Made by a program: the position numbers and the translations under genes. The notes beneath the pieces were generated by a model, which had not been told where the DNA came from, did no database searches, and worked only from the letters and a program-made list of their open reading frames with translations. DNA of 59,865 nt. Origin: a virus. Below are positions 32,915 to 41,069 of this stretch, one piece after another (the stretch's first letter is position 1; each line of letters starts with the position of its first letter). The stretch covers positions 1 through 59,865 of IMG/VR virus record IMGVR_UViG_3300034196_000123, one strand, 5' to 3'.

Positions 32915-34141
32915 ATGACGACCAGTATCACCCCACCGGCCCGGCTGGGCAGCACGCTGCTGGACCTGCGCGAGTACCTGACCAGCACCGGCGCGCCGCC
33001 GTTCGTCGGCCGCAGCGTCGAGTCCGACTCCTACCACGTCTGGTACGTCGACCCCCGCGACCCGTCGACCCGGTACCGCAGCATCACCAACATCCTCGAC
33101 GAGACCGAGTCCACCCCGTGGAAGGCCCCCTGGTACGCCAAGATGGCCGCCCGGTTCGCCATCCAGCACTGGGCCGACCTCGCGGACATGCTCGCCGCCG
33201 GCCTCAACGACGAGGCCCTGCGCTGGGTCCGCGACAACGCCGAGCGGGACCGGTCGACCGCCGCGGACTGCGGGACGTGGCTGCACGACGTCCTGGAGGC
33301 CCTGCTCCTGGACCGGCCCATCCCCGACCCCCCGACCGACCTGATCGGCCGCCACCTGGACGACGAGCCCATCGACCAGGAGCGCCTCGACCGGTGGGCC
33401 GACGGCCTGCTCGCGTGGATCGAGGACTTCCGCCCGACCCCGCTGATGGCCGAGGCCACCGTGGCGTCGCCCGCCGAGGGCGTGGCCGGGCGCCTGGACT
33501 TCGGCGGGGACTTCGCTCACTACGGCGCCCTGGCCGTCGACCTCAAGTCCGGGCGGACGATCGCGGAGAAGGTGTACTGCCAGCTGTGGGCGTACACCCG
33601 CCTCGTCACGCAGGTGTGGCTGCCCGACGGTCGCCGCCTCGCGCTGCCCCGGTTCACCGGCGCCGCGGTGCTGCGCCTGCGCCCCTCGATGCACAGGGGC
33701 TACAAGTTCATGCCCGTCCCGGAGGCCGCGCTGGCCGCGGGCGGGCAGGAGTTCATGCACCGATGGCACGCCCTGCGCAAGCGCACCGCGCTGCGCGAGG
33801 ACCACCCGTTCATGCGGACCGCCGCCTACCCGCCTCAGTGGCGCCCCGACGGCAGCTGGACGCCGCCGCGGACCATCCCGATGGTCGAGGACGTGGACGG
33901 GACGCAGTTCCCCCGCGGCCTGCTCACCGCCGCCGGCCTGCTGTGGCTGGAGGACCTGACCCACTTCCGCGCGGAGGACCTGCTGTCCGTCCCCGAGCGG
34001 AAGACCAAGCGCGACCCCGCCCCCGCGAAGGGCATCAAGGGCCTCGGCGCGAAGAAGCTGGACGCCGTCCGGGCCGCGCTCGCCCTGTACGGGCTGGCCC
34101 TGGCCGGCGAGACCCTCCCGGCCGAGAGCGAGGTGGCGTGA
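32915..34141 (+). CDS. Cas4/RecB-like PD-(D/E)XK nuclease
   Basis: A 408-residue protein, ATG behind GAGAGAG. Nuclease motifs are in order: His124 (GTWLHDVLEAL), Glu180 (LMAEATVAS), Asp195 (AGRLDFGGDF), DLKSG (209-213) and QLWAY (223-227). The C-terminus has a helix-hairpin-helix (IKGLGAKKLDAVRAALALYG). It probably processes DNA ends for phage recombination. The ATGA overlap with the next gene, a gp3-like protein, suggests they act together. Confidence 0.8.
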   Translation: MTTSITPPARLGSTLLDLREYLTSTGAPPFVGRSVESDSYHVWYVDPRDPSTRYRSITNILDETESTPWKAPWYAKMAARFAIQHWADLADMLAAGLNDEALRWVRDNAERDRSTAADCGTWLHDVLEALLLDRPIPDPPTDLIGRHLDDEPIDQERLDRWADGLLAWIEDFRPTPLMAEATVASPAEGVAGRLDFGGDFAHYGALAVDLKSGRTIAEKVYCQLWAYTRLVTQVWLPDGRRLALPRFTGAAVLRLRPSMHRGYKFMPVPEAALAAGGQEFMHRWHALRKRTALREDHPFMRTAAYPPQWRPDGSWTPPRTIPMVEDVDGTQFPRGLLTAAGLLWLEDLTHFRAEDLLSVPERKTKRDPAPAKGIKGLGAKKLDAVRAALALYGLALAGETLPAESEVA

Positions 34142-35229
34142 TGCCGATCCTCGACCTGCAGGCCCGCACCGCCCGCATCGGGCAGATCCGCATGGGCACC
34201 AGCGTGGCGATCCCCGGGAAGAAGGGTCGCCGTCCCGTGAAGCTGTCGACCCTGCGCTTCACCTCCGCCAGCGAGAGGGCCATCACGGCCGTCGCCCAGC
34301 AGTACGGCGGGGAGCCGAAGCCGTGGACGGAGAACGCCCCGAGCCCGGGGCTGTGGGAGGTCATCACCGAGGCCCCCGAGGTCGCCGTGGCCTGCCCCCC
34401 GGGCGAGCAGCTGATGACGGCGAACTACGAGCTGTGGGAGGACCGCCGGCGGCTGCGGCTGTGCGACAGCCAGACCGACGGCGTGTCCGGCGGCCCGTGC
34501 GTGTGCAAGCCCGAGGCCCGGGCGTGCAAGCCCTACACGCGCCTGTCGGTGATGCTCCCCGACGTCCCCGGCCTGGGCGTGTGGGTCCTCAACTCGACCG
34601 GCCTGAACGCGGCCGTCGGGATGATGGGCGTCGCGCAGCAGCTGCAGCAGTACGCCACCCGCGGGCAGATCCTGCCCGCGATGCTGCGCCTGGAGCACCG
34701 CGTCAGCGTCGACGACCGCACCGGGGAGACCCTGCGGTTCGTCGTGCCCGTCCTGGAGCTGACGATGACGCTGCGGGAGATCGCCGGTGGCGCGGCGTCG
34801 GAGCAGACCCTGTACCTGCCGCCCCCGCCGCCGCGGCTCCTGGCCCTCACCAGGAGCGCCGAGCCGCCCGCCGAGGGCGCGGTGCCCGCCGAACCGGCCC
34901 GAGCCACCACCACGGCGCCGGCGCCCGCCACGGCGCGCCCCCCGGCGCCGCAGCAGGCGGACCGCCCGGCGCCGACGCAGGGCCCGGCGAAGGACCCCGC
35001 CCGGCCGATCGATACCGGCAGCGTCCAGCCCCCGAGCGACGCGCAGGGCATGGTCCCGATCATCACCGCGTGCGAGTCCCGCGCCGAGCTCGCGCAGCGG
35101 TTCGCGCCGTACGCGGAGAAGGCCGGGTGGATGGACGACTTCGTGACCCACCCGTACAGCGACGAGATGTGGGTGCTGCTCGAAGTGTTCCGAGCCCGCG
35201 ACGCCGCCCTCACCGACGCCGAGAGCTGA
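34141..35229 (+). CDS. phiC31 gp3-like protein (recombination directionality factor family)
   Basis: A 362-residue protein. Residues 1-230 match the gp3-like pattern: ARIGQIRMGTSV, LRFTSASERAITAVAQQYGGEPKPW, LWEVITEAPEVAV, ACKPYTRLSVMLPDVPGLGVW, and PAMLRLEHRVSV. A Pro/Ala linker (240-310) and a helical tail follow. In phiC31 this family controls serine integrase direction; here the integrase is a tyrosine enzyme, so a replication or recombination role beside the nuclease is more likely. Confidence 0.75.
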   Translation: MPILDLQARTARIGQIRMGTSVAIPGKKGRRPVKLSTLRFTSASERAITAVAQQYGGEPKPWTENAPSPGLWEVITEAPEVAVACPPGEQLMTANYELWEDRRRLRLCDSQTDGVSGGPCVCKPEARACKPYTRLSVMLPDVPGLGVWVLNSTGLNAAVGMMGVAQQLQQYATRGQILPAMLRLEHRVSVDDRTGETLRFVVPVLELTMTLREIAGGAASEQTLYLPPPPPRLLALTRSAEPPAEGAVPAEPARATTTAPAPATARPPAPQQADRPAPTQGPAKDPARPIDTGSVQPPSDAQGMVPIITACESRAELAQRFAPYAEKAGWMDDFVTHPYSDEMWVLLEVFRARDAALTDAES

Positions 35230-35236
35230 CCCCGCC

Positions 35237-35263
35237 GGGCGCCCCGGGCCATCCGGGGCGCCC
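35237..35263. terminator. 11-bp hairpin terminator
   Basis: GGGCGCCCCGG/CCGGGGCGCCC (35237-35247 with 35253-35263), loop 5 nt, eight bases after the gp3-like stop. Confidence 0.7.
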
Positions 35264-35289
35264 CGCCCCTGCACGCCTGGAGGACGACC

Positions 35290-35727
35290 GTGACCACGAG
35301 CACCACCGACCAGCCCACCGACCTGCCCGCCGACATCGACGCACTGGACTCCTGGGCGGTCGACCAGATCCGCCGCTACACGCACGTCGGCATCACCCAC
35401 GCCCAGGACATGGCGCTGCGCGCCGAGCACGCCCGCGCCCTGGCCCGCCAGCTCGCCGAGCTGGTCACGGCCGAGCTGGGCGCAGGCATCCGCCTGGCGG
35501 ACCTCGCCGAACCGGACGGGGACGGCCCCCGTGCCGCCCAACTCGTCGGCGCACGGACGGCGAAGGTGCTCGCTCGCCTGGCCGGCCTGCTCGCCGACGT
35601 TGAGGACGCCCTGATCGTCGCTCGGGAGCGGCAGCTCGTCCACGCCGACGACCTGCTGCAGCAGGCCCGGGACTGCGGCGTGCACGTCGACGTCGACGAG
35701 CCGGCCGAGAGCGCACCGGCCACCTGA
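35290..35727 (+). CDS. Helical hypothetical protein
   Basis: A 145-residue GTG-start protein behind CTGGAGGA. The first 20 residues are Thr/Asp-rich; the rest is helical and Ala/Leu/Arg-rich (MALRAEHARALARQLAELVTAEL, LARLAGLLADVEDALIVARERQ). No motif recognised. It sits alone between two terminator hairpins, so it may be an independently controlled unit. Confidence 0.6.
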   Translation: MTTSTTDQPTDLPADIDALDSWAVDQIRRYTHVGITHAQDMALRAEHARALARQLAELVTAELGAGIRLADLAEPDGDGPRAAQLVGARTAKVLARLAGLLADVEDALIVARERQLVHADDLLQQARDCGVHVDVDEPAESAPAT

Positions 35728-35743
35728 TGCCTCGTCCCGACCC

Positions 35744-35769
35744 GCTCCGCCCGGCGTGCCGGGCGGAGC
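35744..35769. terminator. 12-bp perfect hairpin
   Basis: GCTCCGCCCGGC/GCCGGGCGGAGC (35744-35755 with 35758-35769) with only two bases between the arms as written, so the real loop is probably 4 nt. Confidence 0.7.
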
Positions 35770-35886
35770 CTTCGGCCTGCCCGCCGGCGGTCCGTGGCCC
35801 CCCAGTCTGCTCGTCCCGATAGTGACCTTGTGTAGCCGGGCTGTAGGGTCCGGGCCGCTGGCTCGATCCACTGGAGGACCAACATC

Positions 35887-35913
35887 ATGAGCGAGAACAG
35901 GCCACCACGGTGA
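35887..35913 (+). CDS. Eight-residue leader peptide
   Basis: ATG 35887 behind a good Shine-Dalgarno (TGGAGGA) opens an eight-codon frame MSENRPPR ending in TGA 35911-35913. The GTG of the replication initiator (35910) overlaps this stop in GTGA. The initiator has no ribosome-binding site of its own at the right distance, so its translation is probably coupled to the leader. Confidence 0.5.
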   Translation: MSENRPPR

Positions 35914-36971
35914 GCCTGGAGGCCCTGGCGTGGGCGTTCGCCCAGAACCCCGGGGACAGCACCCGCAAGCTGGTGCTCTTGGCCTACGCCGACGTCGCGC
36001 AACGGGACGGGCAGGCGTACCTGCTGACGGAGCAGGTCGCCGAGACGGCGCTGTGCGCGGGCCGGACCGCGGGTCGGCACATCACCGCGCTGATCGCCGA
36101 TGGGTACATGCGTGAGGGTGACCAGAGCCTGATCAGCGACAAGATCCCGCGACGGTTCCGGCCGATCGTGTACCAGCTCGCGATGTCCGATGAGCAGCGC
36201 GAGGCGTGGGCGGCGACGCCGGTGACCGGTCGGCGGGCCCTGATGGTGGCCGGCGGGGCTCGCGGTGCCGAGTGGACGAACCGGACGAAGTCGGGCGCGA
36301 CCGAGGATGGTGGGGCGCCACCGGTGGCGCCTCACTCGTCGGACGGTGGGGCGCCACTGGTGGCGCCCCACGAAAACCCTCCCGAACCGGACGGAAATGG
36401 ACACGATGGGGCGCCAAGTGGGGCGCCATCCGTGGCGCCCAAGAACCTAAGAACCAAAGAACCAAACCACCACCACCACCGCGACGACGCGAACGTCCAC
36501 GAACTGGTGGTGGTGGAAGCCCTCCCGGACCACCCCGACCCCGCTGCGATCGCCTCGCAGATCGTGGCGGCCCTCCCCCGCCCGATCGCCCGGCACATCC
36601 ACGGCCCGACCCTGCGCACCGAGGCCACCCGCCTCGCCGCCCTCGGCTGGACCCCCGAGCAGCTCGCCGCCTGGACCCGGGAGGCGAACTGGGCCGGCGC
36701 CGGCCCGGCGCTCGTCACGTCTCGGCTGCGCGGCATCGACGGCCCGCCCCTACCCGCCCCGGTCCGGGCGCCCGTCCAGCTGACCCGCCTGTGCCCCGAC
36801 TGCGTCGCCAGCGGCGCCCAGGAGCCCTCGACCATCCCGGTCGGGGCCGTCGCCTGCCCCGAGTGCTCCGAGGGCCACCAGCGCCTCGACAAGGCCCGCA
36901 AGGGCACCCTCCGGGCCGAGGCCGCCGCCGCTCGAGCTGCCCGGGTCGCGCAGGTTGCGCCCGCGACCTAG
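35910..36971 (+). CDS. Replication initiator (winged-helix, lambda-O/DnaD-like organisation)
   Basis: A 353-residue GTG-start protein. Residues 5-75 form a winged helix (RKLVLLAYADVAQRDGQAYLLTEQVAETALCAGRTAGRHITALI). A linker (130-200) contains Gly/Ala/Pro repeats encoded by GGCGCC-rich DNA. The C-terminal part is helical (IVAALPRPIARHIHGPTL...WTPEQLAAWTREANWAG) and ends with a zinc ribbon, CPDC and CPEC (about 292-320). N-terminal DNA binding plus C-terminal helicase-loader contact is the usual layout. Confidence 0.75.
   Translation: MSLEALAWAFAQNPGDSTRKLVLLAYADVAQRDGQAYLLTEQVAETALCAGRTAGRHITALIADGYMREGDQSLISDKIPRRFRPIVYQLAMSDEQREAWAATPVTGRRALMVAGGARGAEWTNRTKSGATEDGGAPPVAPHSSDGGAPLVAPHENPPEPDGNGHDGAPSGAPSVAPKNLRTKEPNHHHHRDDANVHELVVVEALPDHPDPAAIASQIVAALPRPIARHIHGPTLRTEATRLAALGWTPEQLAAWTREANWAGAGPALVTSRLRGIDGPPLPAPVRAPVQLTRLCPDCVASGAQEPSTIPVGAVACPECSEGHQRLDKARKGTLRAEAAAARAARVAQVAPAT
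36309..36480 (+). other. Probable phage replication origin inside initiator gene
   Basis: Three repeat units (36,309-36,332; 36,345-36,370; 36,406-36,440) contain seven GGCGCC palindromes within 130 bases, each unit TGGGGCGCCA...GTGGCGCC. Directly after is an A-rich, C/A-only tract (36,441-36,480, AAGAACCTAAGAACCAAAG...) that would melt easily. Iterons plus unwinding element inside the initiator gene is the lambda ori/O arrangement. Confidence 0.55.
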
Positions 36972-36991
36972 TCGCACCTACGATCGCTAAT

Positions 36992-37405
36992 GTGGCAATC
37001 GAGATCACACAACGCGGCAAGCGGTGGAGCGAGACCGACGGCCGCGACGCCGTCCGCGACCGCAGCCACGACGTGTGCGAGCTGTGCCGCCACCGCGCCC
37101 AGCACTGGTGCCACCGCGAAGGCCGCGCCCAGGGCGGCACCTGGTCCCCGGCCAACGGCACCCACCTCTGCGCCCGCTGCCACGCCTGGTGCCACGCCGA
37201 GGTCCTCCTGGCCCAGGCCGCCGGCCTGATCGTCCCCAGCTACGCCGACCCCGCCCTGGTGCCCGTCTGGCTCGACACCGCCTACGGGCCCGGCTGGTGG
37301 CTGCTGGTCATCACCCCCGACGGCGACCACGACGTCGTCCCCGCCTACCCGAACACCCCGCCCCCGCCCCGGCCCACGCTGCCCGCGTGGACCCTGGCCG
37401 CCTGA
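36992..37405 (+). CDS. HNH-like zinc protein
   Basis: A 137-residue GTG-start protein. Residues 28-75 show the HNH-like pattern DVCELCRHRAQHWCHREGRAQ...GTHLCARCHAWCHAE: CxxC, a central His/Asn-containing segment (ANGTHLC) and a second CxxC. A Trp/Pro-rich tail follows. It could be a small homing or packaging-linked endonuclease; key catalytic His placement is suggestive, not proven. Confidence 0.55.
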   Translation: MAIEITQRGKRWSETDGRDAVRDRSHDVCELCRHRAQHWCHREGRAQGGTWSPANGTHLCARCHAWCHAEVLLAQAAGLIVPSYADPALVPVWLDTAYGPGWWLLVITPDGDHDVVPAYPNTPPPPRPTLPAWTLAA

Positions 37406-37420
37406 CCGGGAGACCCCGAC

Positions 37421-38521
37421 ATGTCCCCGACGCCCCGCCTGCCCAGAGACACCCAGCTCACCTGCGGCCGCTGCGGCTTCCAGACCCGCCTGACCACCGC
37501 CGGGTTCGCCGCCAAGGCCCTCGCCTCCCACGGCTGCGACGCCCACCTGGCCGCCGCGGAACGCCACGCGAAGTTCACCGCCCGGGTGGAGGCCAACACC
37601 ATCACCAGGCACTGCCAGCACCCCGGCACACCCCACGCCCACGGCACCCACAACGCCTACGTGCTCGACGGCTGCCGCTGCCGAACCTGCCGCGACACGA
37701 TCAACGCGGCCCGGCGACGCAACGCCCGCCACGACCTGTACGGCCGCCCACCCCGCTACATCGACGTCACCCCCGTCCGGGAACACCTGGCCGCCCTGTC
37801 CGCCGCCGGCGTCGGCCGCACCCGGATCGGTGAACTCGCCGGGATCTCCTCCGCCCGCGTCCGGGACATCACGCGCTCCAAGCGCATCACGCCCGACCTC
37901 GCCGCCCGCCTCCTGAAGATCACCCCCGAGGCGGCCCGCCCCGGCATGTTCATCGACGGCATCGGCACCCGCCGCCGCCTCCAGGCCCTGATGCTGCGCG
38001 GCTTCCCCCCAACCTGGCTCGGACGACGCCTGGCCTGGCCCCGGGTCGCCATGAACCACTTCCTGCGCCGCCCCGGCGACCACGTCAGCGCCGGCCGCGC
38101 CCGCAAGGTCCGCGACCTCTACGAGGAACTGTGGAACGCCAAGCCCCCGACGGACCTGACGACCGGTGAACGCCGGTCCCTGGCCACAGCGCTCGAGCGG
38201 GCCGCCCGGGAGAAGTGGGCGCCGCCCGCGGCGTGGGACGAGGACCTCAACCCGATCGACGACCCCCGGTCCCGCCCCCAGGGCCTCGGCCGCACCACGA
38301 CCCGCGACACCTACGCCGCGATGCTCGACAACGCCGCCGAGCTGGCCGCCGCGGGCCTCACCCGCGACGCCGCGGCGATGCAGTTGGGCAAGGCCAACGC
38401 CGAGGCCCTGATGACCGCGCTACGTCGCGCCGGTGACCTCCTGGACCGCGAGGCCGACTACCTGGCCGTCCGGGAGCGATTCACCGCCACCCAGCAGCGG
38501 CGCCGCACGAGCGCGGCCTGA
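37421..38521 (+). CDS. Zinc-ribbon/HTH DNA-binding protein
   Basis: A 366-residue protein. An N-terminal Cys/His cluster (TCGRCGFQTRL...HGCDAH, residues 15-43) and a second (HGTHNAYVLDGCRCRTCRD, 76-94) suggest two zinc sites; residues 120-155 form a helix-turn-helix (GVGRTRIGELAGISSARVRDITRSKRIT). Similar proteins are frequent in actinophage early regions with unknown roles. Stop overlaps the next ATG. Confidence 0.65.
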   Translation: MSPTPRLPRDTQLTCGRCGFQTRLTTAGFAAKALASHGCDAHLAAAERHAKFTARVEANTITRHCQHPGTPHAHGTHNAYVLDGCRCRTCRDTINAARRRNARHDLYGRPPRYIDVTPVREHLAALSAAGVGRTRIGELAGISSARVRDITRSKRITPDLAARLLKITPEAARPGMFIDGIGTRRRLQALMLRGFPPTWLGRRLAWPRVAMNHFLRRPGDHVSAGRARKVRDLYEELWNAKPPTDLTTGERRSLATALERAAREKWAPPAAWDEDLNPIDDPRSRPQGLGRTTTRDTYAAMLDNAAELAAAGLTRDAAAMQLGKANAEALMTALRRAGDLLDREADYLAVRERFTATQQRRRTSAA

Positions 38522-38874
38522 TGGCCGCCGTCCACGTTCCCTGCCCCGCGTGCGGGCAGGACGTCATCGAGATCACCGCCGAGTACCAGACCGGCACCGG
38601 GTCACGGCACGCGATGCCCGGCGTCCAGTACGTCGACCCCGACCCGTCCCCAGTGACCGGCGGGATCGTCCTGCCCGCCGACGGCCCCTGGACCGTCGTG
38701 CGGCCCTCCGTGGCCGCTGACGCCCCGGTCCGGCACCGGTTCCACCGCTGCCCGAACGCCCCCGCCGAGCCCCGCGCAGTCCGGGCACCCAAGCCCGCAC
38801 CGCCCCGCCAGCTCCCGCCCGACCTCGACGTCCCCGACATCACCGCGCCCCGCTACGGAAGGAACGCCCCGTGA
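38521..38874 (+). CDS. Zinc-ribbon hypothetical protein
   Basis: A 117-residue protein starting at ATG that overlaps the upstream TGA. PCPACGQDVIEIT gives a CxxC near residue 8; a second potential ligand pair is weaker (HRFHRC near 90). Pro-rich C-terminus. It overlaps ParB by four bases, so is part of that operon. Confidence 0.6.
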   Translation: MAAVHVPCPACGQDVIEITAEYQTGTGSRHAMPGVQYVDPDPSPVTGGIVLPADGPWTVVRPSVAADAPVRHRFHRCPNAPAEPRAVRAPKPAPPRQLPPDLDVPDITAPRYGRNAP

Positions 38875-40619
38875 CCCTCGCCCCGCCCGCCCCCGACCCC
38901 CACGCCGGCCTCGGCGTCCTCATGCCCATCGACCAGATCAAGCCCAACGCGCGCAACGTCCGCCGGGACCTCGGCGACGTCACCGAGCTGGCCGACTCGA
39001 TCCGCGAGGTCGGCGTCCTGCAGCCCTGCACCGTCGCCCCGTCCACGACCGACCCGGTGCAGTGCCCGGAGTGCGACACCCTGTTCCCCGTCGACCAGCT
39101 CGTCGGCGGAGCCTTTCCGAGGCACTGGCGCTCGCCGCAGAGCCGGCGCAACTGCCGCGCGGGCACCGAGGCCGCCCCGATCACCTACGACCTGATCGCC
39201 GGGCACCGGCGCCTCGCCGCGTCCGTCCAGGCCGGCCACACCCACCTGCCGTGCGTCATCCGCGCCGACCTCACCGGCGTCGTGGACGTCACGGTCGCCA
39301 TGTTGTCGGAGAACCTGCACCGTGCCGACCTCTCCCCGATGGAGGAGGCCACCGCCTACGCGCAACTGCAGATCGCCGGCCTCGACGAGCAGACCATCGC
39401 CCGCCGCACCGGCCGGTCCCGCACCACCGTCGCCAGCCGCCTGAAGCTCATGGACCTCCCCGACCGGATGCAGGCCCGGGTCCACGAGCGGCAGATCACC
39501 CTGGACGAGGCCGCTGCCCTCGCCGAGTTCGCCGGCGACCCGGGGGCCCTCCGCGAACTGGAGCAGGCTGCCGGCACCCGCGACTGGCCCCACGCGCTGC
39601 GCCGGATGCGGGACAGCCGTGAGACCCGCCTGGAGCGGGAGCGGATGGTCGCCGATTTCGCTGCCCGCGGGTTCCGGGTCCTCGACAGCGGCGAGACGAG
39701 CGGGCTGTGGGAGCAGACGCTGCGCTCCCTCGACATCAGCGAGGACGACCACGCCCCGTGCGCCGGCCGCGCCGTGCACGTCACGCCGACCAACTTCGTC
39801 CAGAACTACTGCCTGGAGCCGTGGCTCCACGCCCCCGACCGGTTCCCCGACCCGGCCGCCCCGACCTACGACACCACGGCCCCAGCAGCCGGCGGCGACA
39901 CCACCGCCGCGACACAGCCGGCGCTGCCCACGGTCGCCCAGCAGGACGCCGAAGCCCAGGAACGCCGAGCCGCCGAGCAGGCCGAGGCCGCTGCGGCCGC
40001 GAAGGCCGCGTTCGCCGTCCGGCAGGAGTTCCTCGAGACCTTCTGCCGTGACCGCCGCCCGGTGCCCGCCGACCAGGGCGCGGCGGTGCTTCGGCACCTG
40101 CTCGACCTGCTGACCCGCGCCTACCTCGGCGAGGTCGTGATGCAGGACTGGCTCCACATCCTCACCGGCGAGGACGTGGCCGACGTGGACGACGACGCCG
40201 CCGAGACCAAGGTCCGGGCCATCGTCGCGGAGCGGGACCCGATCCGGGTGCTGCTCGCCGAGCTCGCGGTCGAGTCCGACCGGCTGGTGTACCCGGCGCA
40301 CTGGGGTCCGTCGCCGCTGGGCAGCCACCTGCCGTTCCTGCAGTCCCTGATCGCCGTGGGGTACGTGCCCTCGACGTGGGAGCAGGAGCGCATCGACGCG
40401 GCGCTCGCCTACCGCACCCGGGTGGAGTCGCCGGCGGTCGTGGACGTCCGCCTCCCCGAGCACGACGTCCCCGCCGACGTCGACCAGGCCGACAGCGACG
40501 ACGAGGCGACCTCCGGCACCTGCCGGGTGTGCTTCTGCACCGACGACGAGGCGTGCGACCCGCCGTGCTCCTGGGCCGACGCCGAGCACACCATCTGCAC
40601 CGCCTGCACGGCGGGCTGA
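38871..40619 (+). CDS. ParB-like protein with inserted zinc ribbon
   Basis: A 582-residue protein. The ParB/sulfiredoxin fold starts at PIDQIKPNARNVRRDLGDVTELADSIREVGVLQP (18-52); it is interrupted by a Cys-rich insert (PVQCPECDTLFP...NCRAG, 62-97) before DLIAGHRRLAASVQAGHTHLPCVI and a KorB-like helix-turn-helix (EEATAYAQLQIAGLDEQTIARRTGRSRTTVASRLKL). The C-terminal ~370 residues have a coiled coil and a final Cys cluster (CRVCFCTDDEACDPPCSW). It may act in partition or as a regulator/nuclease. Confidence 0.8.
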   Translation: MTLAPPAPDPHAGLGVLMPIDQIKPNARNVRRDLGDVTELADSIREVGVLQPCTVAPSTTDPVQCPECDTLFPVDQLVGGAFPRHWRSPQSRRNCRAGTEAAPITYDLIAGHRRLAASVQAGHTHLPCVIRADLTGVVDVTVAMLSENLHRADLSPMEEATAYAQLQIAGLDEQTIARRTGRSRTTVASRLKLMDLPDRMQARVHERQITLDEAAALAEFAGDPGALRELEQAAGTRDWPHALRRMRDSRETRLERERMVADFAARGFRVLDSGETSGLWEQTLRSLDISEDDHAPCAGRAVHVTPTNFVQNYCLEPWLHAPDRFPDPAAPTYDTTAPAAGGDTTAATQPALPTVAQQDAEAQERRAAEQAEAAAAAKAAFAVRQEFLETFCRDRRPVPADQGAAVLRHLLDLLTRAYLGEVVMQDWLHILTGEDVADVDDDAAETKVRAIVAERDPIRVLLAELAVESDRLVYPAHWGPSPLGSHLPFLQSLIAVGYVPSTWEQERIDAALAYRTRVESPAVVDVRLPEHDVPADVDQADSDDEATSGTCRVCFCTDDEACDPPCSWADAEHTICTACTAG

Positions 40620-40622
40620 CCG

Positions 40623-41069
40623 GTGACCGACCTTCCTCTCGGCCGCGCGGTCGACATCGTGGTCGCCGCCGCCACCGCGGCCGGTCTCACCGCCCGGACC
40701 GTGAGCATCTCTGGCATCGGCTACTCCTCCTGGTTACCGGAACTGACGTTGCACACCGACTCGCGCCACCCGCGCAACGAGGCGACCGCCCGTGCGGTGT
40801 TCGCCCGCCTCGGCATCGCCGACGTCACGGTCAGGCCGGGATCCAGCAACCACTCCGCCGTCGAGGCCGACCTGCACCTGCTCGGCGTCCGCCTCGTCGT
40901 CGTGATCGAGCTGGTCACGGAGCCCGAACCGATCGCCTCCGCGGAAGAGGTCGCCGCCCTGGTCGCCGAGGTCGACGAGCGGCGCGCGGCCGCCGAGGCC
41001 GAGCCGTGCAGGTACACGCACGCCCACACGCGCGACTGGTGCGGCAACTCCACCTGCCGGGAGTCCTGA
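40623..41069 (+). CDS. Hypothetical protein
   Basis: A 148-residue GTG-start protein with a mixed alpha/beta pattern (VDIVVAAATAAGLTARTVSISGIGYSSW, VEADLHLLGVRLVVVIELVTEP) and a Cys/His tail (CRYTHAHTRDWCGNSTC), perhaps a small zinc site. Family unknown. Its stop overlaps the AAA+ gene start. Confidence 0.55.
   Translation: MTDLPLGRAVDIVVAAATAAGLTARTVSISGIGYSSWLPELTLHTDSRHPRNEATARAVFARLGIADVTVRPGSSNHSAVEADLHLLGVRLVVVIELVTEPEPIASAEEVAALVAEVDERRAAAEAEPCRYTHAHTRDWCGNSTCRES

Noticed and set aside
36309-36440. CRISPR-like array
   Set aside because: The repeats are short, palindromic, unequally spaced and inside a coding sequence; no direct repeat/spacer pattern or cas genes are present anywhere in the window (the Cas4-like nuclease is a phage RecB-type enzyme).
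36982-36993. TAATGT as -10 of a promoter for the HNH-like gene
   Set aside because: The hexamer overlaps the GTG start, so it cannot serve that gene unless the true start lies further downstream; no partner -35 is convincing.
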